Made by a program: the position numbers and the translations under genes. A stretch of DNA of 64,000 nt from Pseudomonadota bacterium (GTDB lineage: Bacteria; Myxococcota_A; Polyangia; Polyangiales; Polyangiaceae): NCBI GenBank assembly GCA_023398955.1, contig JAEWRL010000174.1, positions 45,588 to 109,587 of the forward strand. Direction: 5' to 3'. The stretch's first letter is position 1; the number at the start of each line of letters is the position of its first letter. The notes beneath the pieces were generated by a model that did not search any database, was not told the origin of the DNA, and saw only the letters and a program-made list of their open reading frames with translations. Below, one piece after another: positions 61,524-64,000 of this stretch.

Positions 61524-62147
61524 GTGACGCAGGCAGGTCACCACCACGCAAGGGTTCTACTCGTCCTCGTGCTCGCTGCGAGCGGCGCCTGTCGCTCGAA
61601 CAAGGAGGTGGGCGAACCCAACGCCCCCGCGCCAAAGACACCGGATCTGGCGCCAGCGACCGCCACCATCCAGCCCAGCGCAGAGGCAGTGAAGGAGCAG
61701 CCTCTGACGGATGATTTTCGCGGCACGGCCGGGATCCTGGAGAAGGAGAGGCCTGGCACTCCGCCGCGGCGCTTGGAGGCCGTGCGCACGGGCCGTCACG
61801 AACACTACGACCGACTGGTCTTCGAGTTCGCGGAGGGCGTGCCTGGGTATCACTTGGAGTACATCGACGAGCCCGTGAGGAGATGCGGCTCGGGGCAGCC
61901 GACGCCGCTTGCCGGAGATGCCTGGCTCGAGATCCGCCTGACACCCGCCGACGCGCACACACCAGACGGAACGCCCACCGTCGCAGAGCGCGAGCGCGCC
62001 TTGGAACTTGGTGTGTTTCGTGAGCTCGAGCTGACCTGCGACTTCGAGGGACATGTGACGTGGGTGCTCGGCGTCGCTACACCAGGCCGCTACCGGGTGC
62101 TCGAGTTCGAACAGCCGCCACGCTTGGTCGTGGATGTCCACCACTGA
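61524..62147 (+). CDS. Lipoprotein with AMIN-like domain
   Basis: About 207 residues from GTG 61524 (ATG 61494 also possible). The signal VLLVLVLAASGAC ends in a lipobox. A Pro/Ala-rich linker is followed by a domain of about 120 residues: RLEAVRTGRHEHYDRLVFEF, VPGYHLEYIDEP and a final PGRYRVLEFEQPPRLVVDVH. The pattern (strand with DR.VFEF, then PPRLVVDV at the end) matches the AMIN-like domain used for peptidoglycan or envelope binding. Its function is not known further. A run of hexamer repeats follows the stop codon. Confidence 0.7.
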   Translation: MTQAGHHHARVLLVLVLAASGACRSNKEVGEPNAPAPKTPDLAPATATIQPSAEAVKEQPLTDDFRGTAGILEKERPGTPPRRLEAVRTGRHEHYDRLVFEFAEGVPGYHLEYIDEPVRRCGSGQPTPLAGDAWLEIRLTPADAHTPDGTPTVAERERALELGVFRELELTCDFEGHVTWVLGVATPGRYRVLEFEQPPRLVVDVHH

Positions 62148-62169
62148 GCTGGGGAGTGTCGCCAAAGCC

Positions 62170-62223
62170 GAGCCCAAGCCCGAACCCGAGCCCGAGCCCG
62201 AGCCCGAGCCCGAACCCGAGCCC
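62170..62223. repeat. GAGCCC/GAACCC hexamer tract, nine copies
   Basis: Nine 6-bp units (seven GAGCCC-like, with GAACCC and AAGCCC variants). Read on the opposite strand it is GGGCTC, the same unit found again at 62571-62629 in the other orientation. Confidence 0.9.
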
Positions 62224-62229
62224 GAGCAG

Positions 62230-62545
62230 TTGGAGTGAAGGGGGTATCCCATCGACGCCACGATAATGCGGGCGCATCAGGACGCAGCTGGCGCCATAAA
62301 GAGGGGGGAAAGCCACGCTATCGGGCGCTCCGTGGAGGTCCCTCCACGAAGGTCCATGCCGTCGTCGTCGCACTCGGAAAACCCAGTTCGACTCGCCCTC
62401 TCGGAAGGACAGACACATCGTTTCGGGCGTTTCTGCACCTTGGCTGCATCCGCCGCCATCATTGACGCACTCGCAGTACTCGAACTCGCCGCTGAGCCGC
62501 TCCGAGCTCGCGCCCGAGGTCTTCTGCTGCACATCGTCGCCATGC
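62230..62545 (-). pseudogene. Possible remnant of a Cys-rich protein gene
   Basis: One minus frame reads SGEFEYCECVNDGGGCSQGA and ETPETMCLSFREGESNWVF; the next frame then gives ECDDDGMDL. These look like pieces of one Cys-rich exported protein with a shift, but no signal peptide or start is convincing and no family is recognised. It lies between two hexamer tracts. Weak call. Confidence 0.3.
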
Positions 62546-62570
62546 TCACCGCCATGGTCTTGAAGATTTC

Positions 62571-62629
62571 GGGCTCGGGCTCGGGCTCGGGCCCGGCTCC
62601 GGGCACCTCCGTGCCCTGGGCTCGGGCTC
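62571..62629. repeat. GGGCTC hexamer repeats, inverted relative to the first tract
   Basis: Three perfect GGGCTC units (62571-62588), variants, and two more at 62618-62629. This is the reverse complement of the tract at 62170-62223, so the 350 bp between them is flanked by inverted low-complexity DNA. Confidence 0.85.
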
Positions 62630-62720
62630 GAATCCCTCCTTTGAACCTAGATTTCGCGCGCCCCCCCCCATGACTCGAATCCCTCCTTTGAACCTAGATT
62701 TCGCGCGCTCCCCCCCATGA
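62627..62720. repeat. 47-bp direct tandem duplication
   Basis: Copies at 62627-62673 and 62674-62720 share an identical 34-bp core starting CTCGAATCCCTCCTTTGAAC, then differ slightly in a C-rich end before ATGA. The duplication abuts the truncated transposase gene. Confidence 0.95.
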
Positions 62721-62767
62721 AAGGTTTGGATGGGCGGAGTTGGGGTTTTGGAGCGCATGGGGGGCCA

Positions 62768-63667
62768 CTATCGTGGGTTGATCGGCCCCGTGGATAGACC
62801 TCCCCCTTTCCCCCACGGACGATATTCGGTTGTGGTGGGGTCAGCAGAGTTGGGCATGGAGCTCTCGACCGACATCACAGCGTGGGCGAGCTCAGGCGTG
62901 AGTCGAGCCTTGACGACGAAGATCGTCCCAGCAGTGTCATCGAGCGCAGCAAGGATGCCGGTGCAGTCGGCACCAGAGTCAATGCGAACTATCACCCCCG
63001 AATCGTTGGGGACGCTCGCGACGACACGCCGAACGTGCGTCTGAATCAAAGCGGCCTCATTCGCGCCCAATCCAGCGTTACCCGCTCGCAGCTGCGCTCC
63101 GATGCAGGTCTGTGTTTCTGCCACGACGCTCAATAGAGGATGGTAGCTAGGGCGACCTGGATAGCGAGGGTTGTAGCCCAGCTCGGCGTCTTCCTGATTA
63201 CCGAACACGGTCTCCACGGTCGTGTCGATGTCGCAGTGCAGCCGCTTGGAACCAGAGCGCCGCACTGCAGCGAGCCCGTGCTCCGCTGTCAGGCGCTCCA
63301 GCGTCACGTTGCTCTCGTCATCCATTCGGGCGAGGTCCCGATAGAAGGTGTCGAGACTGGAAACCGTTCCACCCGCAAGCTGCACGAAGAGCGGATCGGC
63401 GGCCAGGCTTTCCATTCCGAAGACCCGTTGCTCTCCCACCGCGTTGGCGTCGATAAGCAGCCTCATCTGGCACTCCATGGGATAGACGACCGAGCTACCC
63501 TGCTTCAGGTCTCCGAATGACGCTCGGAGCACCGCGTCCAGCCCAATGCGCCGCAGGAACGCGCCGAAGGGAACTAGACCGGCAACCCCTGTCAACGTCG
63601 GGTCCGCGCGGCCGATCCGAATTGACGCAGGATCGGGCCGACGCACCTGCTCCCCCAGGTTCTGCAT
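62768..63667 (-). mobile_element. IS1380-family transposase remnant (C-terminus missing)
   Basis: About 300 residues from ATG 63667. Blocks of the IS1380 family are present: VPFGAFLRRIGLDAVLR, the catalytic region around CDIDTTVETVFGNQEDAELG, YHPLLSVVAETQTCIGAQL and VRIDSGADCTGIL. Family members are about 430-450 residues and end with a C-terminal part carrying the last acidic residue. Here the frame ends after PWGKGGGLSTGP, so about a third is lost. The 47-bp duplication begins within 50 bp of the truncated end. The element cannot move itself. Confidence 0.8.
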
Positions 63668-63844
63668 GCGGTGCCCATCTCCGCGCTTGCCTCCAAGGAC
63701 ATCTCGGCGCACCTTGCCGGTGCCCGTCGTAGGTGTGTTTTTTGTCACAACTGAAGAATGCGTGCGACGGGCATCTGGTCACACTCGATCGACAGATCGG
63801 GCGATCGATCAGCGCTTGTTGGTATCCTAGATCCTTCGGCGCTT

Positions 63845-63883
63845 GGCAGAACTGACCCAGTTTCGCTCGGCAGAAGTGACCCA
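63845..63883. repeat. Two 15-bp repeats resembling an IS21-type element end
   Basis: GGCAGAACTGACCCA (63845-63859) and GGCAGAAGTGACCCA (63869-63883) differ at one base and have a 24-bp period. Multiple short repeats containing TGGGTCAnTTCTGCC resemble the ends of IS21-family elements. No IS21 transposase gene is in the window, so this would be a remnant or the edge of one beyond it. The rest of 63668-64000 shows no gene I can support. Confidence 0.4.
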
Positions 63884-64000
63884 CCACCGCGAGCAGGTTT
63901 TTGCGCAGGTTGAGATGCAACCTGAACTCGACCTCGACGAGCACACTGAAGGGTGTTTCGTGGCTTTACCGCTGGGTACGTGGTGGCGTCATGTCCCGGG

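Noticed and set aside
62160..62640. Hexamer arrays considered as a CRISPR-like or origin-like array
   Set aside because: There are no spacers, and the units are six bases long and low-complexity; they are simple repeats.

Overview
This window comes from a large, GC-rich deltaproteobacterial genome, most likely a myxobacterium of the order Polyangiales (Sorangium/Polyangium-like). The evidence is indirect. There are many secreted lipoproteins whose lipobox is followed by long Gly/Ala/Ser/Thr linkers. There is an accessory chemosensory operon, a hybrid sensor kinase, FecR-like and metal-binding-motif secreted proteins, ECF sigma control and strong third-position GC bias. No tRNA, rRNA, CRISPR array or phage was seen.

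Layout. 1-3.5 kb (minus): a tightly packed operon of a ketosynthase, a FabH-like condensing enzyme with an altered active site, and a CoA-transferase cut by the window edge. 3.7-11.3 kb (plus): a compact chemosensory operon (cheW, a degenerate cheW-like gene, a six-TM receptor, a CheA-receiver fusion, cheB, cheR-TPR), then mutS2. 13.9-15.9 kb (minus): an acyltransferase and an M20 amidohydrolase. 16-23.4 kb (plus): an alpha/beta hydrolase, a membrane-anchored metalloprotease, an S33-type lipoprotein hydrolase, a NatAB-like ABC exporter and a ProA-like dehydrogenase.

23.4-29.6 kb is decaying or accessory: an internalin-type LRR lipoprotein gene broken by one amber codon, a FecR protein with internal repeats, a twice-frameshifted and end-truncated RHS/TcdB-type gene, and a CgeB-type glycosyltransferase whose stop codon runs in frame straight into that remnant. 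30-37.2 kb: a DUF2254 membrane protein behind a good sigma-54 promoter match, two lipoproteins, an AraC regulator and a LacI-sensor hybrid histidine kinase. 37.5-45 kb: a MocR regulator divergent from an acetyltransferase, a second acetyltransferase, a FadL-type porin and a second chemoreceptor.

45-51 kb holds a broken depolymerase remnant, an esterase lipoprotein, and the most interesting unit: a membrane KAP-family P-loop NTPase overlapping by 4 nt a 705-residue protein of no recognisable family. 51-61 kb (minus) is mostly exported proteins: two Cys-rich lipoproteins, a multidomain secreted metalloprotease, a surface-repeat protein in an operon with an ECF sigma factor and a putative anti-sigma factor, and a GH8 lipoprotein. 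The last 2.5 kb is repeat-rich and contains an IS1380 transposase remnant and a possible IS21-type end.
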